This document shows, piece by piece, positions 1 through 7,499 of a stretch of 64,000 nt of DNA (position 1 is the stretch's first letter; each line of letters opens with the position of its first letter). Under the pieces are notes generated by a model that was given only the letters and a program-made list of their open reading frames with translations, was not told the origin of the DNA and did not search any database. This DNA comes from Lactarius indigo (Eukaryota > Basidiomycota > Agaricomycetes > Russulales > Russulaceae): contig JAFKAC010000115.1 in assembly GCA_025766275.1 (NCBI GenBank), positions 62,001 to 126,000 of the forward strand, read 5' to 3'. The position numbers and the translations under genes are program-made.

Positions 1-222
1 AAGACCAAGATACGCCATCTTGGTCTTCTTCAATCGTCACTTGTCTTGCCTCTATCTATCCTGTCTCTTTCTTGTCTCAGAGTCAAAGACGCCTTGTTGC
101 CTTAGTGTCTTCGAACATCTAAGAACTGCCTTCGTGCCATACGCTTCCGAGCGTGACCAGCTAAGTTACAGTCGCCCCCCCTATTCGAGCTCAAGTCGAG
201 CTAACGCTGTGACGGCGTTACA
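1..222 (+). repeat. 5' LTR of element A (R/U5 part only)
   Basis: This stretch matches 7258-7479 with an offset of 7257 and no difference that I can see. It ends in CA at 222, the usual LTR terminus. It starts inside a perfect inverted repeat (arms AAGACCAAGAT at 1-11 and ATCTTGGTCTT at 17-27). The second arm is the presumed 5' end of the transcript. There is no ATG anywhere in it. Confidence 0.93.
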
Positions 223-224
223 TT

Positions 225-235
225 AAGACCAAGAT
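225..235 (+). promoter_or_regulatory. Self-primer binding site of element A
   Basis: AAGACCAAGAT lies 2 nt after the LTR end and is the exact reverse complement of ATCTTGGTCTT at 17-27 in the LTR. No TGG typical of a tRNA 3'-CCA primer site follows the LTR directly. In Tf1-like elements the first 11 nt of the mRNA fold back onto such a site and prime minus-strand synthesis; this arrangement fits that mechanism. The same 11-mer at the same 2-nt distance occurs in element B. Confidence 0.8.
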
Positions 236-241
236 ACCACT

Positions 242-2245
242 GTGGCGACCGTTAATACCCGCGATCAGTGGACGAACTTCCGTCCTTATTATCTAGAAAG
301 AAGAGGAGACCGTAACGTACCAACTCAGTTCCTAGGAGCAGCCCGGTGGAGAGATCGAGGAGACGAAACCGGATACTTTGTCGAATTTAACGGACCCACG
401 AGGTTCCGACCAGTTGAGTTCAACTTCGACCACTTGTGTTGGGTGGAAGTTACGTGGAGCCCAATAGACCATCGCTGGGACGCCATCAGACCAGCAGGAA
501 GACAATACCAGTGCGACATCGACGCACGAGAACTAAACTCGCGTGCGGATTGGGGGCCAATCGACGGCCAAATACGAGAGCATTCGACTGGAGAAGCGGT
601 AAGCGAGGAAACCGAAGAAGAGGAGCAAAGCGAAGGACAACCTCAAGCAAGCGTTGGACCCGTTGAAGAATATACCATTCAGCGAGCTGAGTCCCTCCAC
701 ATCTCAGAACCACCAGAAGTAATCCACGTACGCTCGCCCGCGGCAGAAATGGCTACAACCACAATGACGGCGGAAGAAATTATGACCGTCAGAGAGCAAG
801 CAGCGCGAGAAGCGGCAGAAGCAATTAGGCGGGAGTCTCAACGACATCTCATGCCTATCAATCCCGAAACGGGACACAGAATGACCGCGGACGATGCAGC
901 AATCTTTCGCGCTATCGGACCGGACCAAGGCGATCCTCCATCAGGGGAAGGACAGCGACAAGGACTACCACTCGACCCCCCGCCAGGATGGGGTGACCCT
1001 CCGGGAGGAGACTTCCCTCGACGACCGGGAGGTGGGGGAAACCCACCTGACCTCCCTCACGGAGGACCTCCAGGAGGAGAAGGGGGAGGAGGACCCCCAG
1101 GGGGAGGAGGACATCCACCCGCTGGCGGAGGAGGCGGGGTACAAGGACACGAAAAACTCACAGGTGAACCTCCCACCATTTTTGACGGAGACCGCACCAA
1201 GGTAGACTCATTTCTCACACAATGGCACGTATATTGGGGGATGAACCTCGACACCTCCGTCATGCGCAACGACTATCGCCGAAGCCTGCTGTTCCTCTCC
1301 TACATCAAAGGAGTAACCGTCAGCGAATGGGTACTCTCGTACCTCAAATGGCTCAATCGACAAATACAACGAGGAATAGACCAACACACAAGGGACCTGT
1401 GGAATGCCGTAGCAGAGGGTTTTAATCAAAGGTTCGTCAACACCCTCGAGCGAGAACAGGCTCAAGCCCTGCTAAGAAAAGGGCTCAAAATGATCGACGG
1501 TGACATTGACAAATACGTCAACGAATTCGAGGAGGCAGCCAGAAAGGCAGGATATCGCCTCAACGACCCACAAACCATCGACCTATTCACGAAGGGGCTG
1601 CCGAAGAAGTTGTACGAAAAGACCTACGATCTGGACGAACCGGAGACTTTTGACGAGTGGAAAAGAGCCACGCTCCGCCGGCAGCGGAATTACATTCATA
1701 TTCGAGCAAGGGTGGACGAATACAAAGACACCAAACCCAAGAAAACGGGCAACGCCAACTGGACCGTCCCGCAAAATCTCGCAAATCCCTGGGCAATGGA
1801 CACATCCGCAGATCGAACAAGAGCCAGGCTGGCGGGATCGGAAGAAATCGACTACGGGAAACCGCCATATACCAGTCTACCTCCGTTTCCCCCAAGAGGA
1901 GGACCGGGTGTACGAGGACGAGGAAGGGGAGGAATGCGCCGTGACTTAAGGACAGTCCTGTGCTATAACTGTAATGCACCGGGCCATCTCTCACGAAACT
2001 GCCCCCATCCACGACAGCCGCGGCAATGGCAGTCTCAGAACCCCGGACCGTCCAGCGTCCGGATGACGGAAACGGACTATCACACGCAAGAAATACCACC
2101 AGCCCAGATACAGGCCGCCACTACAAGTAAAACCGCCGAAGAACGAGCTAAGGAATGGCTCACTGGAGTAGCCAACGCCCCCGACGACGTAAAAGACCTG
2201 ATACTGCAGGATTTATGGGGGAAGGAGGGTTTTCGGAGCGCCTGA
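242..2245 (+). CDS. gag: Gag of element A, apparent GUG start
   Basis: This is the structural (capsid/nucleocapsid) protein of the retrotransposon, about 667 residues. The N-terminal ~110 residues are closely conserved with element B. A linker follows, then a Pro/Gly-rich segment (about residues 225-300), a capsid-like region (about 320-500) and one zinc knuckle CX2CX4HX4C at residues 574-587. The upstream in-frame stop is TAA at 224-226 and no ATG exists before codon 170 (749-751). The GTG at 242 has A at -3 and G at +4 and aligns with a GTG in element B, so I take it as the start. Translation could instead begin at the in-frame ATG at 749, which would leave the conserved N-terminus unexplained. 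It overlaps pol, which is one frame back. Confidence 0.85.
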   Translation: MATVNTRDQWTNFRPYYLERRGDRNVPTQFLGAARWRDRGDETGYFVEFNGPTRFRPVEFNFDHLCWVEVTWSPIDHRWDAIRPAGRQYQCDIDARELNSRADWGPIDGQIREHSTGEAVSEETEEEEQSEGQPQASVGPVEEYTIQRAESLHISEPPEVIHVRSPAAEMATTTMTAEEIMTVREQAAREAAEAIRRESQRHLMPINPETGHRMTADDAAIFRAIGPDQGDPPSGEGQRQGLPLDPPPGWGDPPGGDFPRRPGGGGNPPDLPHGGPPGGEGGGGPPGGGGHPPAGGGGGVQGHEKLTGEPPTIFDGDRTKVDSFLTQWHVYWGMNLDTSVMRNDYRRSLLFLSYIKGVTVSEWVLSYLKWLNRQIQRGIDQHTRDLWNAVAEGFNQRFVNTLEREQAQALLRKGLKMIDGDIDKYVNEFEEAARKAGYRLNDPQTIDLFTKGLPKKLYEKTYDLDEPETFDEWKRATLRRQRNYIHIRARVDEYKDTKPKKTGNANWTVPQNLANPWAMDTSADRTRARLAGSEEIDYGKPPYTSLPPFPPRGGPGVRGRGRGGMRRDLRTVLCYNCNAPGHLSRNCPHPRQPRQWQSQNPGPSSVRMTETDYHTQEIPPAQIQAATTSKTAEERAKEWLTGVANAPDDVKDLILQDLWGKEGFRSA

Positions 2246-2267
2246 ACCCATCGGCCTGGGTGAGGGC
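2227..2267 (+). other. -1 ribosomal frameshift signal between gag and pol (A)
   Basis: Slippery heptamer G GGT TTT at 2227-2233 is phased exactly on gag codons. A 6-nt spacer (2234-2239) follows, then a hairpin with arms 2240-2250 and 2257-2267 around a 6-nt loop. The stem has 4 pairs (one G-U), a tandem G.A/A.G internal loop, then 5 pairs. Slippage gives GGG TTT TCG, which is exactly the pol frame. Heptamer, spacer length and the whole 28-nt hairpin are identical in element B although the flanks differ. Confidence 0.8.
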
Positions 2268-5200
2268 TCTAAATTGTAATTCTGTAATCATGACGCGCTT
2301 TCGTTCTCTTCGAATTCCAGTCTCAATTCGCACGAATTACCGAATGGCCGATATAAAAGCATTAGTAGACTCGGGGGCGACCAACAACTTCATACACCCC
2401 GCCTTTGTCAAGAAGTTGGGAATCGGTATCCAACCCCTGTCCACACCACGAAAGATTTGGAACATAGACAATACGGAAAATAAAGCTGGGTCTATCACTC
2501 ATTTCACCGACCTAGACGTATATGCCAAAGGATACCACAGGACCATGCATTTCCTCATCACCGATCTAGGGAATGAAGAAATTGTCTTAGGTTATCCCTG
2601 GTTGGCTACTTATGAACCTACTATTAACTGGCGGGACGCCGTAATACACGAAGAGATCATGCCGGTCGTGATCAGCACGCAGGACAGCCTTGACCGGCAT
2701 ACCGTTATCGCAGCTGCGCTCACCAATGACGAAAAAGAAGCGATCGTTCTCGACATGGACGAAGAAGATACGTACCTACGTACGACCACATCTACGGAGC
2801 TGGCTATCCGAGCAAAAATAGAAGAAACACCCGTAAAACTGCCGGCAGAATACGCAGCCTTCGAAAAGCTCTTCAGTGAAGAAGCGTCTCAACGGTTCCC
2901 CCCAGCACGACCTTGGGACCACGCTATCGACTTTAAACCCGACACCCCTTCGGCAATAGACTGCAAAATATACCCACTTACACAAGAAGAAGAGGGGAAG
3001 CTCAAGGAGTTTCTAGACGAGAAGCTGAAGCAGGGATACCTGCGACCATCCATTTCCCCGTACGCCTCATCATTTTTCTTTGTCAAAAAGAAGGACGGAA
3101 AGCTACGTCCTGTACAGGATTATCGTATTATCAACTCACATACCATACGCAACCAATACCCGCTCCCCCTCATCCAAGACCTCATCTATGACCTCAGTAA
3201 CGCCCACATTTACACCAAACTCGACATCCGCTGGGGGTACAACAACGTTCGCATACGCGACGGCGACCAGGAAAAGGCAGCTTTCAAAACCAAATTCGGC
3301 CTCTTCGAACCAACAGTCATGTTCTTCGGCCTCACGAACTCACCCGCTACCTTTCAAACAATGATGAACCACATTTACCGTGACACCATCGCAAAACACG
3401 AACCACGAGGGACAGTCATCCGAGTTTACATGGACGATATTGGGATCGCTACACGGGAAGGCTTCACGTCAGCCGATCACATTGATGCCGTGACTGACGT
3501 CCTTCGCGTTGCCCAGGATCACGATCTCTACTTCAAGATCGAGAAGTGCTTGTTTCACCAACCACGGATGGATTACCTGGGGGTAATCCTTGAAAAGGGG
3601 GTAACACGCATGGACCCAGTAAAAGTTCGCGGCATCAAGGACTGGCCAACCCCGACCAAGGTCAGGGACGTACGTTCCTTTTTGGGCTTTTGCAACTTTT
3701 ACCGCCTTTTTATCCGTGGTTTCGCTACCCATGCACGACCATTAAACCGCCTCACCCGAAAGGATGTCGAGTGGAAATGGACAGAAGACGAAGAGCGCGC
3801 ATTCAAAACCCTCAAGCGCCTTGTTACGGAAGAACCGGTACTGGCACACCCCAATCTACAAGACCAATTCGAGTTGGAGGTCGACGCGTCTGGATTTGCA
3901 GTAGGTGCCGTACTCCTACAAAAGAAAAATGACGGTCGCAAGCACCCGATAGGATACTATTCAGCTACGCTGAATGAAGCCGAACGCAATTACGACATCT
4001 ACGACTTGGAGCTTTTGGCCATTGTCAAAGCCCTTCGACATTGGAGACCCCTGCTTGCAGGATCCCCGCATAAAATCAAGATATTCTCTGACCATCTCAA
4101 TCTCCAATACTGGAAAACCCCACAAAAGATCAGTCGGAGGGTCGCCAGAGAAGTACTAGAACTGATGGAATACGACTTCGAGATCCATCACATCAAGGGG
4201 AAGAATAATGGCAGAGCGGACGCCTTATCTAGACGACCGGATTACGACCAGGGGGAAGGGGACAACCAAGGTGTAGTGGTCCTACCTCCCGAAATATTTG
4301 TTCGGGCTGCTAATACTGCGCGCGCCCTGGAAATACACCCAATGCTACAAACACCGAGACGACGACAAGACCCAGCAATTATCCAGGGATGGGTCGACGC
4401 TCACCAGCTGAAGAAAATCGAGGGAGAATGGTACAAGGACGGACGACTGGTGGTCACGGGACCCATGTCCACGTATAGGGCAATTATACATGACCACCAT
4501 GATCCCCCTCTCCACGGACATCCAGGCATCAGCAGAACCCAACGAATCGTGGAACGACACTACTGGTGGCCACGTATTCGTCGAGACGTCTATGAATACG
4601 TCACAGGATGCGCTGACTGCCAACGGAATAAAGTCAATACAAAACCAACGCGTGCGCCGCTTCATCCAATCACTGCAGTAGCGGACGCTCCCCCCTTTCA
4701 CACCATCGCGTTGGACTTCATTACTAAACTACCATCGTCCCAATCCTATGACAGCGTTCTCACCGTTACCGACCACGACTGCAGTAAAGCCTCGATATTC
4801 ATCCCCTGCAACGAAGAAGTTACGGCAGAAGAAACCGCTGTTCTGTATGTCAACCACGTGTTCAAGCGGTTCGGGTTGCCGCGCAAGATCATCAGCGACC
4901 GTGACCCTCGATTTACATCCAAGTTCACTAGAGAAGTATGTCGTATCCTAGGGATCAAGCAAAACATTTCTACGGCGTATCACCCACGAACTGACGGACA
5001 GTCCGAACGGACCAATCAATGGCTAGAACAGTATCTACGATTCTGGGCCAACGAGCGTCAAGATAACTGGGCGGCATACCTTCCCATAGCAGAATTCGCT
5101 CATAACAATTGGCCCCATGAGCACACGAAGCAGTCACCATTCATGCTGCTTATGGGTTACGACCCGATAGCCGACTGGACAGATAAGCCGTCTCCTATTC

Positions 5201-6960
5201 CGAACGTTATCACCCGACTCGCACAGCTCAAGGAAGCGCGACAGCTGGCCCAGACCCTTATCAGAAAGGCCCAGGACAGCTGGGTGAAACATCGAGACAC
5301 CCCGAAATATCAAATAGGCGACCAGGTATGGCTAGAAGGAAAGCATCTTCGCACCAATCAACCCACGGCGAAACTCGCGGCGCGACGCCACGGTCCTTTT
5401 CGGATAGTCCAGGTGATGTCTCCATACAATTATCGCCTTGAACTTCCCACACAGTGGAGTATCCACCCGGTGTTTCACATAGATCTTCTCACACCGTACA
5501 AAAACACGACCATGCACGGTGAAAATTTCCCTCGGCCACCGCCGGATCTTGTGGAAGGGGAGGAAGAATATGAAGTTGAGGCCGTTCTGGACTCACGGCA
5601 TTTCGGCCGCCGTAAAAAGCTCCAATATCTCATCAAATGGAAGGGATACCCCGACTCGGAGAATCAGTGGGTCGATAAGAATGACGTCTTTGCCCCGGAG
5701 GCAATAGAGGCGTATCAGACGGCCCGAACCGCCGCACGAGGACTTAAAAGCGAGACTGAGGAGTATCAGGGAGAGTATCACTCCTACCTCCGATCCACTT
5801 CTACGTCTATGCCCACTTCTCCCCTCAGACATGTCACCACGGCGATCCTCCTCGACCAAGTCGCGCAAGACGCCGCCGCCATCATCCAAGACGACGAAGA
5901 AACCGTGGTTCCAACGGTCCAGCTCACTCCGTACACACCTGCAAACGTGCGAACGGGGCATATCACCGCTCAAGAATGGGCTGGCATCCTACAGAGGTTC
6001 CCAGACCCCACGCGCCAGCCCAGCGACGAGCAGCATGCCGTCGCTCACACCTTCAGAGACGACAACGGGGTGCGGGAACCCATCGCAATCATCCCCCCAG
6101 ACGACGCTCTTATCGGTATTAGGGGAGTTTTCCCGACCGATCAACCTAACGAAGGACCGGGAGGAGACGGAAGCGGAGGAGGTTTGGCGGAGGACGGCTC
6201 AGGAATGGGCCAGAGAACAGTTGAGGTTGGCGCAGGAGAGATTGAGCGAGTTGCGGCAGCGCAGGCAGCGATGCCTGACCAAGCTGACCATGACGACGGA
6301 GATTACTACCCGGTCAGCCACCCCCTCCTTCGAACGAACCGCGACTCTGCTGATCCCGGAATCACCCCGTGGCTCCTGCACACCGACGGAACCCCCATGT
6401 CTCGAGGACGTGTGCGACTGCCCGGCGTCACATTACACACCCCCATTACGTGCGACGACGACCCGGCGCAGGTCCTTGCGCCTGAAGGGTTCCGGGCGAA
6501 TCGACAGCCCCATCACATTCACTTCCCCATCACCGGGCCGGACGGAGTAGAGTTGCAGGCGAGTCATGTGCAGATCATTGGAGGTGCGAACCCCTTTGTC
6601 CTGGGAGTTATCCCGGGATCTCCCTATCTTTACGGCAAACCCCTTTATGCCACCCCTCAACTCTCGGCTGCGAACCGCGCCTTCATCGCCCACGAGGATC
6701 TTGTGATCCTCGCCGCCGACAAGCTCACAGACCGCGCACTTAACCGCATAGGGGATGAGTCCCTGGTTGCGGAGGTGACGCGATATCGTGCAGCAGCCTA
6801 CGAAGAGTCGCGTCTGCAAGCGCGAATCCGTCAGCTTCGCGGTATGGTCCTTGTCGCTCGAGAAGACAAGATGGACTGCATATACCGCTTGGAACGGGCG
6901 GATGTATTTCGACGGATTGAGGACGAGCAGCGTGAGTGGATCGCGAGGGACTTTCAGTGA
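2227..6960 (+). CDS. pol: Pol polyprotein of chromovirus A (PR-RT-RNaseH-IN-chromodomain plus C-terminal extension)
   Basis: Counting from the shifted codon at 2227 (1577 residues), the landmarks are as follows. The aspartic protease active site DSGAT starts at residue 48. The reverse transcriptase catalytic motif is YMDD at 401-404. RNase H has DAS at 553. Integrase has an HHCC zinc site (H about 763 and 778, C 795 and 798) and catalytic D830, D891 and E927. The chromodomain is at about 1114-1160, with the KWKGYP core. It probably targets integration to marked chromatin, as known for chromoviruses. About 415 residues follow the chromodomain, far longer than usual. The last ~220 (from about 1356) are conserved with element B and end in a charged helical segment. 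The frame is -1 relative to gag, so it is read by frameshift. No internal stop is present. Confidence 0.93.
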   Translation, partial: GFSERLNPSAWVRALNCNSVIMTRFRSLRIPVSIRTNYRMADIKALVDSGATNNFIHPAFVKKLGIGIQPLSTPRKIWNIDNTENKAGSITHFTDLDVYAKGYHRTMHFLITDLGNEEIVLGYPWLATYEPTINWRDAVIHEEIMPVVISTQDSLDRHTVIAAALTNDEKEAIVLDMDEEDTYLRTTTSTELAIRAKIEETPVKLPAEYAAFEKLFSEEASQRFPPARPWDHAIDFKPDTPSAIDCKIYPLTQEEEGKLKEFLDEKLKQGYLRPSISPYASSFFFVKKKDGKLRPVQDYRIINSHTIRNQYPLPLIQDLIYDLSNAHIYTKLDIRWGYNNVRIRDGDQEKAAFKTKFGLFEPTVMFFGLTNSPATFQTMMNHIYRDTIAKHEPRGTVIRVYMDDIGIATREGFTSADHIDAVTDVLRVAQDHDLYFKIEKCLFHQPRMDYLGVILEKGVTRMDPVKVRGIKDWPTPTKVRDVRSFLGFCNFYRLFIRGFATHARPLNRLTRKDVEWKWTEDEERAFKTLKRLVTEEPVLAHPNLQDQFELEVDASGFAVGAVLLQKKNDGRKHPIGYYSATLNEAERNYDIYDLELLAIVKALRHWRPLLAGSPHKIKIFSDHLNLQYWKTPQKISRRVAREVLELMEYDFEIHHIKGKNNGRADALSRRPDYDQGEGDNQGVVVLPPEIFVRAANTARALEIHPMLQTPRRRQDPAIIQGWVDAHQLKKIEGEWYKDGRLVVTGPMSTYRAIIHDHHDPPLHGHPGISRTQRIVERHYWWPRIRRDVYEYVTGCADCQRNKVNTKPTRAPLHPITAVADAPPFHTIALDFITKLPSSQSYDSVLTVTDHDCSKASIFIPCNEEVTAEETAVLYVNHVFKRFGLPRKIISDRDPRFTSKFTREVCRILGIKQNISTAYHPRTDGQSERTNQWLEQYLRFWANERQDNWAAYLPIAEFAHNNWPHEHTKQSPFMLLMGYDPIADWTDKPSPIPNVITRLAQLKEARQLAQTLIRKAQDSWVKHRDTPKYQIGDQVWLEGKHLRTNQPTAKLAARRHGPFRIVQVMSPYNYRLELPTQWSIHPVFHIDLLTPYKNTTMHGENFPRPPPDLVEGEEEYEVEAVLDSRHFGRRKKLQYLIKWKGYPDSENQWVDKNDVFAPEAIEAYQTARTAARGLKSETEEYQGEYHSYLRSTSTSMPTSPLRHVTTAILLDQVAQDAAAIIQDDEETVVPTVQLTPYTPANVRTGHITAQEWAGILQRFPDPTRQPSDEQHAVAHTFRDDNGVREPIAIIPPDDALIGIRGVFPTDQPNEGPGGDGSGGGLAEDGSGMGQRTVEVGAGEIERVAAAQAAMPDQADHDDGDYYPVSHPLLRTNRDSADPGITPWLLHTDGTPMSRGRVRLPGVTLHTPITCDDDPAQVLAPEGFRANRQPHHIHFPITGPDGVELQASHVQIIGGANPFVLGVIPGSPYLYGKPLYATPQLSAANRAFIAHEDLVILAADKLTDRALNRIGDESLVAEVTRYRAAAYEESRLQARIRQLRGMVLVAREDKMDCIYRLERADVFRRIEDEQREWIARDFQ
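5831..6550 (+). CDS. Overlapping +1-frame ORF inside pol C-terminal extension (A)
   Basis: An ATG-started ORF of 239 codons overlaps pol in the +1 frame, just after the chromodomain. It is Ser/Thr/Pro-rich at first. From about residue 107 it encodes a charged, probably coiled-coil segment with VWRRTAQEWAREQLRLA (6182-6232). Element B has an ORF at the same relative place and in the same relative frame containing EWKETAARWQREQLHIA: 9 of 17 positions are identical, using different synonymous codons. In the pol frame the same stretch shares almost nothing. This argues that the +1 frame is selected here. How it is translated (internal start, frameshift or splicing) is unknown, and no homologous family is recognised. 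Confidence 0.5.
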   Translation: MSPRRSSSTKSRKTPPPSSKTTKKPWFQRSSSLRTHLQTCERGISPLKNGLASYRGSQTPRASPATSSMPSLTPSETTTGCGNPSQSSPQTTLLSVLGEFSRPINLTKDREETEAEEVWRRTAQEWAREQLRLAQERLSELRQRRQRCLTKLTMTTEITTRSATPSFERTATLLIPESPRGSCTPTEPPCLEDVCDCPASHYTPPLRATTTRRRSLRLKGSGRIDSPITFTSPSPGRTE

Positions 6961-6977
6961 GTCTGGGGTCTCACACT

Positions 6978-6990
6978 GAAAAGGGGGTGA
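6978..6990 (+). other. Polypurine tract of element A
   Basis: GAAAAGGGGGTGA lies directly before the 3' LTR start TGTTACG at 6991. The same tract occurs in element B before its 3' LTR (seen as its complement at 26876-26888), which supports its role as the plus-strand primer. Confidence 0.8.
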
Positions 6991-7479
6991 TGTTACGTTT
7001 CCGACACAATGACCCTTACTGTACCGGTTGTGGCTACGGCGGTAAGGTATATTAGTCACGGACTCACGGCCTTAGGGCTTTACGATGTAGTACGATAGGA
7101 GATTGCGCGTGATTGCTGACTGAACTCTGACTCGATCCTAATACTAGTAGTAGTAGTATTAGGATTGCGATACTTACACGATACGTTGGACGCTACGATA
7201 CGGTGACTCATAGCAGCGCTTCAAAGCCTGCTTGAATTGTACTTAAGCTGTCTTGTGAAGACCAAGATACGCCATCTTGGTCTTCTTCAATCGTCACTTG
7301 TCTTGCCTCTATCTATCCTGTCTCTTTCTTGTCTCAGAGTCAAAGACGCCTTGTTGCCTTAGTGTCTTCGAACATCTAAGAACTGCCTTCGTGCCATACG
7401 CTTCCGAGCGTGACCAGCTAAGTTACAGTCGCCCCCCCTATTCGAGCTCAAGTCGAGCTAACGCTGTGACGGCGTTACA
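6991..7479 (+). repeat. 3' LTR of element A, 489 bp
   Basis: The LTR runs from TGTTACG to GCGTTACA. U3 carries a perfect inverted repeat with 12-bp arms (7135-7146 and 7154-7165) around GTAGTAG, and a TATA-like TACTTAAG at 7240-7247. The presumed transcript start ATCTTGGTCTT is at 7274-7284, about 34 nt after the TATA-like site. Immediately upstream the opposite arm AAGACCAAGAT (7258-7268) makes a second perfect inverted repeat. It is closely related to the solo LTR at 55138-55594 and more distantly to the element B LTRs. Confidence 0.92.
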
Positions 7480-7499
7480 CTGGAGCAGCGCCCCCCTCT

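Larger units (their letters stand above)
1..7479 (+). mobile_element. Ty3/Gypsy chromovirus A, near complete (5' LTR truncated by window)
   Basis: An LTR retrotransposon reads left to right: partial 5' LTR (1-222), self-primer binding site (225-235), gag (242-2245), pol in the -1 frame (2227-6960), polypurine tract (about 6978-6990) and full 3' LTR (6991-7479, 489 bp). Domain order in pol is protease, reverse transcriptase, RNase H, integrase, chromodomain, which defines a chromovirus. The 222 bp of 5' LTR present read identical to the matching part of the 3' LTR and both long ORFs are open, so insertion looks recent and the copy may be competent. The 5' target duplication lies outside the window, so the 3' one (possibly CTGGA at 7480-7484) is unverified. 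Confidence 0.95.

Noticed and set aside
20..226. ORF of 68 codons inside the A LTR, repeated at 7277
   Set aside because: It begins with TTG, lies in the untranslated leader and is separated from gag by a stop; no motif.
749..2245. Gag starting only at the ATG at 749
   Set aside because: It would leave ~110 protein-conserved codons upstream untranslated; kept only as a possible second, shorter product.
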